Part shown: piece after piece, positions 23,688 to 31,103 of the stretch
Numbering within the stretch: the first letter of the stretch is position 1
How the letters are laid out: every line of letters starts with the position of its first letter
From: JBQCHF01 sp051954955
Lineage (GTDB): Bacteria > Actinomycetota > Actinomycetes > Motilibacterales > Motilibacteraceae
Length of the DNA stretch: 38,532 bases
Reading direction: 5' to 3'
Assembly: GCA_051954955.1 (NCBI GenBank)
Contig: JBQCHF010000038.1
Location: 1-38,532 of the forward strand
Position numbers and translations under genes: made by a program
The notes under the pieces: generated by a model
What the model saw: the letters and a program-made list of their open reading frames with translations, nothing else
The model's database searches: none
Told to the model about the DNA's origin: nothing

Positions 23688-24479
23688 TTGACCGTCACGT
23701 TGCCCGGCGCTGGTGACTCTGAAGGGGTGAGACGTCTGCTCGCCCTGCCCGCGCGCCCCACGCGACCGCAGGTGCGAGCCCTCGCCCGCCGCGCCTGGCG
23801 TCTGGTCCGCGGCAGCGACCTGGCCGTTGGCTACTCGCTCGTGGTCGTCGCCGTCGCGCTCGTGCTGGCCGCCGTCCCGCAGCCGGTGCACGACCGCGTC
23901 GTCCTGCAGTCGAGCACCAATCTCGCCAACCTGCGCGATCACCCGTTCTCGGTGCTGCTGGTGAGCGCGTTCGTCGTCAGCGACGTGCTCGGGCTGTGGA
24001 TGATCCCATTCCTGGCGCTGGCCTACGCCGCCGCGCAGCGCTGGCTGGGGCGCGGGCCGACGGTCGTCGCAGCGCTCGTCGGGCACGTGGGCGCCACGCT
24101 GCTGGTGGCCAGCGTCCTGGTCGCCGGCATCCGGCACGGCCGGCTGGCCGCATCCGTGGCGCACGAGCCGGACGTCGGCATCAGCTACGGGCTGGCGTGC
24201 GTCGCCGCGCTCCTCACTCCGCGCGTCGCCCGCTCCTACCGCCCGTGGTACGTCGCCGGGCTGGTCGTCTTCTTCGTCGGCCCGCTGCTGGTGCGCCCCA
24301 CCTTCACCGACCTGGGTCACACCTGCGCCCTCGCGCTCGGCTTCGGTCTGGCCCTGCTCGCCCACCGGGCAGCACTCGCCGCCGGAGCTACCGCAGCCGG
24401 AACCACTACGGCCGGCACGAGCCCAGCCGGAACCAGCAAGGCGGCGAGCGCGTTGGACCTCGGCGCGCGGGACGGCTAG
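23688..24479 (+). CDS. Rhomboid-like integral membrane protein
   Basis: The 263-residue product has about six hydrophobic segments and the pattern of the actinobacterial rhomboid-like family. A segment STNLANLRDHPFSVLLVSAF leads into the membrane. DVGISYGLA holds the candidate nucleophile serine, and FTDLGHTCALALG holds the candidate histidine. Both are in the positions of the rhomboid Ser-His dyad, but the Ser motif is GxSYG rather than the classic GxSG, so protease activity is not certain. The C-terminus is a soluble tail of four imperfect AGT repeats (TAAGTTTAGTSPAGTS). The next gene starts 9 nt downstream but has its own -35/-10 set within this reading frame. Confidence 0.75.
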   Translation: MTVTLPGAGDSEGVRRLLALPARPTRPQVRALARRAWRLVRGSDLAVGYSLVVVAVALVLAAVPQPVHDRVVLQSSTNLANLRDHPFSVLLVSAFVVSDVLGLWMIPFLALAYAAAQRWLGRGPTVVAALVGHVGATLLVASVLVAGIRHGRLAASVAHEPDVGISYGLACVAALLTPRVARSYRPWYVAGLVVFFVGPLLVRPTFTDLGHTCALALGFGLALLAHRAALAAGATAAGTTTAGTSPAGTSKAASALDLGARDG

Positions 24480-24482
24480 CGT
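24453..24482 (+). promoter_or_regulatory. Candidate promoter for the FAD-dependent reductase gene
   Basis: TTGGAC and TAGCGT are separated by 18 nt, and TAGCGT ends 6 nt before the GTG start. This is the best -35/-10 pair in the window. It lies over the end of the preceding gene and implies a leaderless transcript for the fatty-acid modification pair. Confidence 0.55.
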
Positions 24483-24488
24483 CCGCCT

Positions 24489-25856
24489 GTGAACGACCAC
24501 GCGGCCTACGAGACCCGGAAGCAGCGACTGCTCGAGCAGTACGCCGCCATCCCGCCCGGCTCCCCCGTCCGCCTGGCCAAGCGCACCTCCAACCTCTTCC
24601 GCCCGCGCGCGGCCACGACCACACCGGGCCTGGACGTGCGGGCCTTCGACGGCGTCCTGTCGGTCGACCCGGTGGCCCGCACCGCCGACGTGCAGGGCAT
24701 GACCACCTACGAGCACCTGGTGGACGTCACGCTCGCGCACGGGCTGATGCCCAAGGTGGTGCCGCAGCTGCGCACCATCACCCTCGGCGGCGCCGTCACC
24801 GGGCTCGGCATCGAGTCGACCTCGTTCCGCAACGGCTGCCCGCACGAGTCGGTGCTCGAGATGGAGGTCATGACCGGCGACGGGCGCATCGTGGTCGCTC
24901 GGCCCGACAACGAGCACCGCGACCTGTTCTACGGCTTCCCGAACTCCTACGGCACGCTCGGCTACACCTTGCGGCTCACCATCGAGCTCGAGCCGGTCAA
25001 GCCCTACGTGCACCTGCGCCACGTCCGCTTCTCCGACGCCGCGTCGTTGTTCGCCGCGGTCGAGCAGGTCGCCCAGACGCAGGAGCACGACGGGCACCGG
25101 GTCGACTTCATGGATGGGGTGCTGTTCTCCCCGGACGAGGGCTACCTGTGCCTGGGCGAGTTCGTGGACGAGGCGCCCTACACCTCGGACTACACCGGCA
25201 TGGAGGTCTTCTACCGCTCCATCCAGCACCGGGACGAGGACTACCTCACCGTGCTGGACTACCTGTGGCGGTGGGACACCGACTGGTTCTGGTGCTCCGG
25301 AGCGTTCGGCGCACAGGACCCTCGCATCCGCCGGTTCTGGCCCAAGGCCAAGCTGCGCTCGGACGTGTACTGGAAGCTGGTGGCCCTGGACGAGCGCTAC
25401 GGCATCGTCCGCCGGGTCGAGGGAGCGCGCGGGCTGCCGCCGCGGGAGAAGGTCATCCAGGACATCGAGGTCCCGGTCGAGCGCGCAGCCGACTACGCCG
25501 CCTGGTTCGACCGCGAGGTCGGCATGCGCCCGGTGTGGATCTGCCCGCTGCGCCAGAGCGACCCCGACGCCGTGTGGGACCTCTACGCCTTCGACCCCAC
25601 CACCACCTACGTGAACTTCGGCTTCTGGGGCACGGTGCGGCTGAAGCCGGGCCAGGCTGACGGGCACCACAACAGGCTGGTCGAGCGCGAGGTCGAGCGG
25701 CTGGGCGGGCGCAAGTCGCTCTACTCGACCGCGTACTACGAAGAGGACGAGTTCTGGCGCCTCTACGGCGGCGCACAGTACGAGGTGCTGAAGAAGACGT
25801 ACGACCCCGGCAGCAGGCTGCTCGACCTCTACGCCAAGTGCGTGGGGCGTCGCTGA
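24489..25856 (+). CDS. tmsA: FAD-dependent oxidoreductase, probable 10-methylene fatty acyl reductase
   Basis: A 455-residue VAO/PCMH-type flavoprotein related to the DHCR24 group. The FAD domain shows a VDPVARTADVQGMTTYEHLV segment, the stretch VVPQLRTITLGGAVTGLGIES, and FPNSYGTLGYTLRLTIEL. The C-terminal part is rich in Trp and Tyr, as in this group. Immediately downstream is a cyclopropane synthase-like methyltransferase; the same pair (TmsA/TmsB, or BfaA/BfaB) makes 10-methyl stearic (tuberculostearic) acid in actinomycetes, with this enzyme reducing the methylene intermediate. Function is assigned from that known pairing plus family resemblance. The GTG start has no ribosome site but follows a promoter closely. 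Confidence 0.8.
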   Translation: MNDHAAYETRKQRLLEQYAAIPPGSPVRLAKRTSNLFRPRAATTTPGLDVRAFDGVLSVDPVARTADVQGMTTYEHLVDVTLAHGLMPKVVPQLRTITLGGAVTGLGIESTSFRNGCPHESVLEMEVMTGDGRIVVARPDNEHRDLFYGFPNSYGTLGYTLRLTIELEPVKPYVHLRHVRFSDAASLFAAVEQVAQTQEHDGHRVDFMDGVLFSPDEGYLCLGEFVDEAPYTSDYTGMEVFYRSIQHRDEDYLTVLDYLWRWDTDWFWCSGAFGAQDPRIRRFWPKAKLRSDVYWKLVALDERYGIVRRVEGARGLPPREKVIQDIEVPVERAADYAAWFDREVGMRPVWICPLRQSDPDAVWDLYAFDPTTTYVNFGFWGTVRLKPGQADGHHNRLVEREVERLGGRKSLYSTAYYEEDEFWRLYGGAQYEVLKKTYDPGSRLLDLYAKCVGRR

Positions 25857-25914
25857 GCACCCTGCCGGTCCGATGACGGCGGTGACGAGAAGTGGGCAGA
25901 GGGAGACAGGGACG

Positions 25915-27192
25915 ATGAGCAGGACCACCAGCAGTGCCGTCCGCAGCACCATCAGCGTCGCCGACGCCTTCGAGCGGGTCGTGGGCGCGGACGTGCCCGT
26001 CACGTTCTCGGCCTACGACGGCAGCATCGCGGGCACGCCCGGCGCGCCGATCGCCGTCAACGTGCGCACCCCCCGCGCCATCTCCTACCTGGTCCAGTCC
26101 CCCGGCGAGCTCGGCCTCGGGCGTGCCTACGTGGCCGGCGACCTCGAGGTGGAGGGCGACGTCTACGAGGCGCTGCGGGCGATGTCCCAGTCCACTCTGG
26201 ACAAGCTGTCCTGGCGGGACCGGCTCGACATCCTCAAGGCCTTCGGCAAGCAGGCGCTGCGCCCGGTCGCCCCGCCGCCGCAGGAGGTCGTGCAGCACGG
26301 GCTGCTGCGGCACACCAAGCGCCGCGACGCCCAGGCCATCTCGCACCACTACGACGTGTCCAACCGGTTCTACGAGTGGGTGCTCGGCCCGTCCATGGCC
26401 TACACCTGCGCGGTCTACCCGGAGCTGGGCAGCAGCCTGGAGGAGGCGCAGTACACCAAGTTCGACCTGGTGTGCCGCAAGCTCGACCTGCAGCCGGGCC
26501 AGCGCCTGCTCGACGTCGGCTGCGGCTGGGGCGGCATGGTCATGCACGCCGCCAAGAACTACGGCGTCAAGGCCCTGGGCGTCACGCTCTCGCGGCAGCA
26601 GGCCGAGTGGGCGCAGAAGGCGATCGCCGACGCCGGCCTGTCGGACCTGGCCGAGGTGCGCCACCTGGACTACCGCGACGTGCCCGAGAGTGGCTTCGAC
26701 GCGGTGAGCTCCATCGGCCTCACCGAGCACATCGGCAAGGCCCAGCTGCCCTCCTACGTGCGCTTCCTGCACAGCAAGCTCAAGCCTGGCGGCCGGCTGC
26801 TCAACCACTGCATCATGCGCCCGACCAACCTCGACCCGCTGATCCGCAAGAAGGGCTTCATCAACCGCTACGTCTTCCCCGACGGCGAGCTGCTGGGCCT
26901 CGGCCACATCGTGTCGGCCATCCAGGACAACGGCTTCGAGGTGCGGCACGAGGAGAACCTGCGCGAGCACTACGCGATGACCCTGCGCGACTGGGGCCGC
27001 AACCTCGAGGAGCACTGGGACGAGGCCGTCGCCGAGGTCGGGGAGGGGACCGCACGGGTGTGGCGGATCTACATGGCCGGCTCGCGCCTGGCGTTCGAGC
27101 GCCGCGGCATCGAGCTGCACCAAGTGCTGGCCGTGCGCACCCACGACGACGGCCGCGCGGACATGCCGCTGCGCCCCACCTGGGCCAGCTGA
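25915..27192 (+). CDS. tmsB: SAM-dependent methyltransferase of the cyclopropane fatty acid synthase family
   Basis: The 425-residue product has the CFA synthase layout: an N-terminal domain (SYLVQSPGELGLGRAYVAGD), then ISHHYDVSNRFYEWVLGPSMAYTCA, the SAM motif LLDVGCGWGG, SIGLTEHIGKAQL, and the late block ENLREHYAMTLRDWGRNLEEHW. Such enzymes add a methylene group from S-adenosylmethionine to the double bond of phospholipid-bound oleate. In TmsB/BfaB the product is a 10-methylene chain rather than a ring, then reduced by the partner encoded upstream. A true cyclopropane product cannot be excluded from sequence. The ATG at 25915 is chosen for its GGGAGA/AGGGAC region; an ATG at 25873 lacks one. 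A terminator follows. Confidence 0.85.
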   Translation: MSRTTSSAVRSTISVADAFERVVGADVPVTFSAYDGSIAGTPGAPIAVNVRTPRAISYLVQSPGELGLGRAYVAGDLEVEGDVYEALRAMSQSTLDKLSWRDRLDILKAFGKQALRPVAPPPQEVVQHGLLRHTKRRDAQAISHHYDVSNRFYEWVLGPSMAYTCAVYPELGSSLEEAQYTKFDLVCRKLDLQPGQRLLDVGCGWGGMVMHAAKNYGVKALGVTLSRQQAEWAQKAIADAGLSDLAEVRHLDYRDVPESGFDAVSSIGLTEHIGKAQLPSYVRFLHSKLKPGGRLLNHCIMRPTNLDPLIRKKGFINRYVFPDGELLGLGHIVSAIQDNGFEVRHEENLREHYAMTLRDWGRNLEEHWDEAVAEVGEGTARVWRIYMAGSRLAFERRGIELHQVLAVRTHDDGRADMPLRPTWAS

Positions 27193-27207
27193 CCGCTAGC
27201 AACTCAC

Positions 27208-27241
27208 GAGGGCCCCTGCTCCAGCCGGAGCGGGGGCCCTC
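27208..27241 (+). terminator. Terminator after the fatty-acid modification genes
   Basis: A 15-bp stem with one G-T pair (GAGGGCCCCTGCTCC facing GGAGCGGGGGCCCTC) has an AGCC loop and begins 16 nt after the methyltransferase stop. The T-tail is poor. The remaining 165 nt before the next gene should hold its promoter; I see TTGACT at 27272 but no matching -10. Confidence 0.85.
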
Positions 27242-27406
27242 CTGATGTCCAGACGGCGCCCGTCCGCGCACTTGACTGACTCTTTACCTTGGGGACCCAT
27301 CCACAGCTCCCACCGCTCCGGACCTCACACGTCCGACAGCGTCCCGACCTCGATAGCAGGGACGCGGTCATCCGGTCCGATTCTCGGTTCCAGCGAAGGG
27401 TTTCCC

Positions 27407-28189
27407 ATGAAGGTCAAGAAGTCGCTGTTCCTCGCGCCGATGCTCGCCCCGGTGCTCCTGCCGCTCGCGCTGGCCGCTCCCGCGAGCGCCGCGACCAACG
27501 GCACCTACACCTTCCAGATGGACTCGCTCAACAACTCCGGGGCCACCGCCACCGCCCAGGTGACGCTGAACGGCACCCAGCTGCACGTCGTCATCGACGG
27601 CCATGGCTTCGTCCCGAACGCCCCGCACGCTCAGCACCTGCACGGCGACCTGTCCGGCAAGACCTTCGACTGCCCCACCCCCGCCGAGGCCAAGGCGTCG
27701 GACAAGAACGGTGACGGGCACCTGTCCACCACCGAGGCTGCCGGCTTCTACGGCCCGGTGATGATCTCCCTCACCACCAAGGGCGACACCAGCATGAACA
27801 GCGCCCTGGCCGTGGACCGCTTCCCGGTGGCCGACGCGAAGGGCAACCTGCACTACGACCGCACCATCACCATCAGCAAGGACGTCGCGGCCAACCTGAA
27901 GAACCTGCACATCGTCGACCACGGCGTCGACTACAACGGCAACGGCAAGTACGACGGCACCGCCAAGAGCGACCTGGACCCGTCGCTGCCGGCCGAGGCC
28001 ACCGACCCGGCCGCCTGCGGCGCGCTCCACCTCGCCCAGGTCAGCAACACCCCGATGGGCGGGGTGAACACCGGCACCGGCTCCTCCAGCCCGGCCGACC
28101 TCCCCGCCATCGTGTTCGGCGGTGCCGCGCTGGCCGGCGCCGGCGCCCTGCTGGTCGCCCGCCGTCGCACGGCGGCCGGCAGCCGCTGA
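27407..28189 (+). CDS. Secreted CHRD-like protein with an EF-hand and C-terminal membrane anchor
   Basis: The ATG with GCGAAGGG upstream opens a 260-residue protein. A signal peptide ends near PASAATNG. The main domain (about 32-200) has the pattern of CHRD-type beta proteins (TATAQVTLNGTQLHVVIDGH, AQHLHGD). A canonical EF-hand loop, DKNGDGHLSTTE, has Ca ligands at positions 1, 3, 5, 7, 9 and 12, and DYNGNGKYDG may be a second, weaker site. The C-terminus is Ser/Gly-rich, then has a hydrophobic helix and RRR. This resembles a wall-sorting tail, but no LPXTG motif precedes the helix (only DLPAIVFGG). A sortase gene follows 4 nt later, so a functional link is likely though anchoring is unproven. 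Superoxide dismutase-like activity is not supported: no clear metal site. Confidence 0.7.
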   Translation: MKVKKSLFLAPMLAPVLLPLALAAPASAATNGTYTFQMDSLNNSGATATAQVTLNGTQLHVVIDGHGFVPNAPHAQHLHGDLSGKTFDCPTPAEAKASDKNGDGHLSTTEAAGFYGPVMISLTTKGDTSMNSALAVDRFPVADAKGNLHYDRTITISKDVAANLKNLHIVDHGVDYNGNGKYDGTAKSDLDPSLPAEATDPAACGALHLAQVSNTPMGGVNTGTGSSSPADLPAIVFGGAALAGAGALLVARRRTAAGSR

Positions 28190-28193
28190 CGTC

Positions 28194-28928
28194 GTGGCAG
28201 CAACCCGGTTCGGCGGTCGTCGCGGTGCTCTCACCGCGGCGGCCGCCGGCCTGGCCACCCTCGGCGTCGGCAGCATCGGCTGGGCGGCGACGCACCAGCC
28301 GGCTCCGCCGCCGGTCCCGGCCGCAGTGACCGTGGCAGGCGCACCCGGTGTTACCCCGTCCCAGCCGGTGTCGTCGGCCTCACCGTCGGCGCTGCCCTCC
28401 TCCGACAATGCGTCGGAGCGGGTGGTCCCGGCACCGAGCCCGAGCGGGCCGGTCGCGGCCCCCGCACTTCCGGCGTCGAAGCCGGTGCGCATCGTCATCC
28501 CGAAGATGGGGCTGGACAAGCCGCTCGTCGGTGAGGGCCTCGAGCCCAGCGGCGAGCTGAAGGCGCCCGACCGGCCGGACCAGGTCGGCTGGTACACCGG
28601 GGCTCCGACCCCGGGCGCGCAGGGCCCCGCCGTCATCGAGGGGCACGTCACCTGGAACGGCGACCCGGCCGCGTTCTACCAGCTGGGCAAGCTCGTCCCT
28701 GGCGACAAGGTCGAGGTGACCCGCGCGGACGGCAAGGTCGCCGTGTACACGGTGACCGGCGGGAAGGTCTACGACAAGGACCAGTTCCCGACCGCCGACG
28801 TCTACGGCAACCTCGACTACCCCGGACTGCGACTGATCACCTGCGGCGGCACGTACGACAAGGCGCACCACCGCTACCTGGGCAACCTCGTCGTCTTCGC
28901 CACGATGACCTCGGTGAAGTCCGCCTGA
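28194..28928 (+). CDS. Sortase, class F-like
   Basis: The 244-residue product has an N-terminal anchor (about residues 12-32), a Pro/Ala/Ser-rich linker, and a sortase domain from about 95. The catalytic histidine is in VIEGHVTWNG and the nucleophile cysteine in LRLITCGGTYD. The following HHRYLGNLVVFA contains the arginine. These motifs match the class F sortases common in actinobacteria, which attach secreted proteins to the cell wall. The GTG start lies 4 nt after the CHRD-like gene's stop, so both are probably in one operon. A protein with a full LPRTG signal is encoded 8 kb away at 36073. The gene ends 18 nt before a palindromic element. Confidence 0.88.
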   Translation: MAATRFGGRRGALTAAAAGLATLGVGSIGWAATHQPAPPPVPAAVTVAGAPGVTPSQPVSSASPSALPSSDNASERVVPAPSPSGPVAAPALPASKPVRIVIPKMGLDKPLVGEGLEPSGELKAPDRPDQVGWYTGAPTPGAQGPAVIEGHVTWNGDPAAFYQLGKLVPGDKVEVTRADGKVAVYTVTGGKVYDKDQFPTADVYGNLDYPGLRLITCGGTYDKAHHRYLGNLVVFATMTSVKSA

Positions 28929-28946
28929 CCCCCGGGACTTGCTCTC

Positions 28947-29037
28947 GTGATCATGCAATTCCGGTGATCATGCAATCGGTGCGATCGTGAGAACCAAGAT
29001 CGCGCCGATTGCATGATCACGTACGTTGCATGATCAC
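28947..29037. repeat. Nested palindromic element of GTGATCATGCAAT units, copy 2
   Basis: Two direct units (28947-28959 and 28964-28976) face two inverted units (29008-29020 and 29025-29037), around a centre with GCGATC and GATCGC. The full element is an almost perfect long hairpin. As with copy 1, it lies between the 3' ends of convergent genes, here the sortase and the dipeptidase. Confidence 0.88.
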
Positions 29038-29046
29038 GGCGAGGGG

Positions 29047-30417
29047 TCAGGGGGTGGCGGCCGAGGGCGCGGCCAGCTCGCGCAGCAGCAGGGCCTCGGC
29101 CAGGCAGACCCGGGCGAACTCGCCCAGGTGCAGGCTCTCGTCGGCGCCGTGCGCGCGCGAGTCCGGGTCCTCGACGCCGGTCACCAGGATCTGCGCGGCG
29201 GGGAACTGCTCGGCGAAGGCGGCGATGAACGGGATCGAGCCGCCGACCCCCGTGTGCACCGGCTCCACGCCCTCCCAGGCGGTCCCGAACGCGCGGTGGG
29301 CGGCGTCGTAGGCCGGGCCGCTGCCCGAGCCCTGGAACGGCTCGCCGGCGCTCCCCCGGTGCACCGTCACGTGCGCGCCCCAGGGGGCGTTGGCCTCCAG
29401 GTGCGCCACCAGCGCATCCATCGCCCGCTGCGAGTCGTCGCCGGGGGCCAGCCGCAGCGACACCTTGGCGCGGGCCACCGGCACCAGCGTGTTGGAGGCG
29501 TGCGCCACCGTGGGCGCGTCGATGCCGATGACGGCCACCGCCGGCCGGGTCCACAGCCGCTCGGTGAGCGAGCCCGAACCGATGAGCCGCACGCCGTCGA
29601 CCACCCCGGCGTCGGCGCGCAGCTGGTCCTCGGTGAGGTCGAGCGGGTCGGCCGCACCGGTGACCAGGCCCGGCACCGCGACGTTCCCGTCCTCGTCGTG
29701 CAGCGTGGCCAGCAGGCGCACCAGCGCGGTAAGCGCGTCGGGGACCGGGCCGCCGTACATGCCGCTGTGCACGGCGTGCTCGAGGGTGCGCACCTCCACC
29801 ACCGCGTCCACCAGCCCGCGCAGCGACGTGGTGAGCGCCGGGCGACCGACCGCCCAGTTGGTGGAGTCGGCCAGCACCATGACGTCGGCGGCCAGCAGCT
29901 CGGCGTAGGTCTCCAGGAACGCCGGCAGCGTGGGCGAGCCGATCTCCTCCTCGCCCTCCACCAGCACGACGACGCCGACCGGCGGCTGCCCGTCGTAGGC
30001 GCGCAGCGCGGCCAGGTGGGCGGCGATGCCGGCCTTGTCGTCGGCGGCACCGCGGCCGTACAGCCGCCCGTCGCGCTCGGTCGGCTCGAACGGCTCGCTG
30101 TGCCAGTTGGCCGCCTCGCCCGGCGGCTGCACGTCGTGGTGGGCGTACAGCAGCACGGTGGGCGCGCCGTCCGGCGCCGGGCGGCGGGCCAGGACGGCCG
30201 GCCGGCCACCCTCCACCTGCAGGATCCGGACGTCGTCCAGACCGGCGCCGCGCAGCAGGTCGGCGGTGAACTGGGCCGAGCGCGCCACGTTCTGCTGGTC
30301 GAAGGCGTCCTCGCTCACCGACGGGATGCGCACCAGCGCCTCGAGGTCGGCGCGGACGGACGGGAGGACGCGCTCGACGCCGGCACGGACGTCGTCGACG
30401 GAGGGCAGCTCGCTCAT
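29047..30417 (-). CDS. M20-family dipeptidase/metallopeptidase
   Basis: A 456-residue zinc dipeptidase of the M20 group (CNDP/PepV-like). The metal and catalytic motifs are complete: LLYAHHDVQPPG with the first His-x-Asp, YGRGAADDKAG with the bridging Asp, the general-base pair in EGEEEIGSP, VLADSTNW with the fourth ligand, and HGADESLHLGEFAR at the C-terminus. A lid/dimerisation domain occupies about residues 190-330. It is a cytoplasmic enzyme without signal peptide. The ATG start gives the usual N-terminus (SVDDVRAGVERVLPSVRADLEALVRIPSVS). It is downstream of pspAB on the same strand, 52 nt away; whether they share a transcript is unclear. Confidence 0.94.
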   Translation of the reverse strand: MSELPSVDDVRAGVERVLPSVRADLEALVRIPSVSEDAFDQQNVARSAQFTADLLRGAGLDDVRILQVEGGRPAVLARRPAPDGAPTVLLYAHHDVQPPGEAANWHSEPFEPTERDGRLYGRGAADDKAGIAAHLAALRAYDGQPPVGVVVLVEGEEEIGSPTLPAFLETYAELLAADVMVLADSTNWAVGRPALTTSLRGLVDAVVEVRTLEHAVHSGMYGGPVPDALTALVRLLATLHDEDGNVAVPGLVTGAADPLDLTEDQLRADAGVVDGVRLIGSGSLTERLWTRPAVAVIGIDAPTVAHASNTLVPVARAKVSLRLAPGDDSQRAMDALVAHLEANAPWGAHVTVHRGSAGEPFQGSGSGPAYDAAHRAFGTAWEGVEPVHTGVGGSIPFIAAFAEQFPAAQILVTGVEDPDSRAHGADESLHLGEFARVCLAEALLLRELAAPSAATP

Positions 30418-30469
30418 GCGGGCGACCCTAGTGGGCCCCCTGAGCGCTGCCGACCGACGCCCCGCCAGC

Positions 30470-31051
30470 TCAGCCCAGGCCCGGTGCGCCCCACACCGGG
30501 AACCACCGCGAGAGGTCCTGCTCCACCCGCAGGTCGTTGGCCACCGTGCCGCGCACCTGCAGCTCGAGGGCGTTGTCGCGCTGCTGCGACTGCGGACCGC
30601 CCGCGGGTGCGAACGGGTAGAACGAGCCGCGCTTGTAGAGGTAGACCAGCGCGAGCCGGCGGCCGGCGGCGTCGGCGAACGAGGCCAGCGAGCACAGCAG
30701 CAGCGGCCCGAAGCCCTGTCCCTCCAGCGAGGTGTTGACCGCGTGCAGGTCGGTGACCAGGCCGGCCATGTCGGAGGGGTCGTGCCGGACGACCAGCCAG
30801 GTGAAGCCGAAGGAGTCGACCGACCGCTCCACCTTCGGGCCGCCGTCGGCGTCGAGGAGAGCCTGGACGTCGCGCTCGGTCTCGGCGAAGGCGCCTCCCT
30901 CCGCGGCCCGGAAGCACACCGAGCCAACGCCCGTGGGCTTGAAGCCGGCGGCCGCCTCCAGGCTGATCGCGGCGTCGGGGAGCGCGAAGAGCTGGTCGAG
31001 GTCGGCCTTGGGCGGCGCGCTGCGACCGAGCAGCTTGTCCATGAATCCCAC
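30470..31051 (-). CDS. pspAB: PspA-associated protein PspAB
   Basis: The 193-residue protein matches the actinobacterial PspAB family, known by its linkage to PspA. Signature stretches are the N-terminus MGFMDKLLGRSAPPKADLDQ, then FALPDAAISLEAAAGFKPTG and GSVCFRAAEGGAF. RHDPSDMAGLVTDLHAVN and LVYLYKRGSFYPFAP come later. It is soluble and its molecular role is not established. The GTG start gives the conserved MGF beginning and has AGGACC nearby. It lies 52 nt after htpX on the same strand and completes the pspA-pspAA-htpX-pspAB group. Confidence 0.9.
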   Translation of the reverse strand: MGFMDKLLGRSAPPKADLDQLFALPDAAISLEAAAGFKPTGVGSVCFRAAEGGAFAETERDVQALLDADGGPKVERSVDSFGFTWLVVRHDPSDMAGLVTDLHAVNTSLEGQGFGPLLLCSLASFADAAGRRLALVYLYKRGSFYPFAPAGGPQSQQRDNALELQVRGTVANDLRVEQDLSRWFPVWGAPGLG

Positions 31052-31103
31052 GAGGTCCTGCAGCTCCTACACGTCGTCGTACGTCTGATGCTCGGATGAC
31101 GTC

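Noticed and set aside
25873..25914. Upstream ATG for the methyltransferase
   Set aside because: There is no ribosome binding site before it, while the ATG at 25915 follows a purine-rich GGGAGA/AGGGAC stretch. The extra 14 residues have no family similarity.
22281..26003. A 1240-codon minus-strand frame opposite the rhomboid-like, reductase and methyltransferase genes
   Set aside because: Its translation is Arg/Gly/His-rich without any domain, and the plus-strand genes are clearly real.
27245..27406. 54-codon upstream extension of the CHRD-like protein
   Set aside because: The signal peptide starts exactly at the ATG at 27407, which has its own ribosome site. The upstream part overlaps the preceding terminator.
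27407..28189. Cu/Zn superoxide dismutase
   Set aside because: AQHLHGD superficially recalls the HxHxG motif, but the rest of the metal ligands are missing and an EF-hand loop is present instead.
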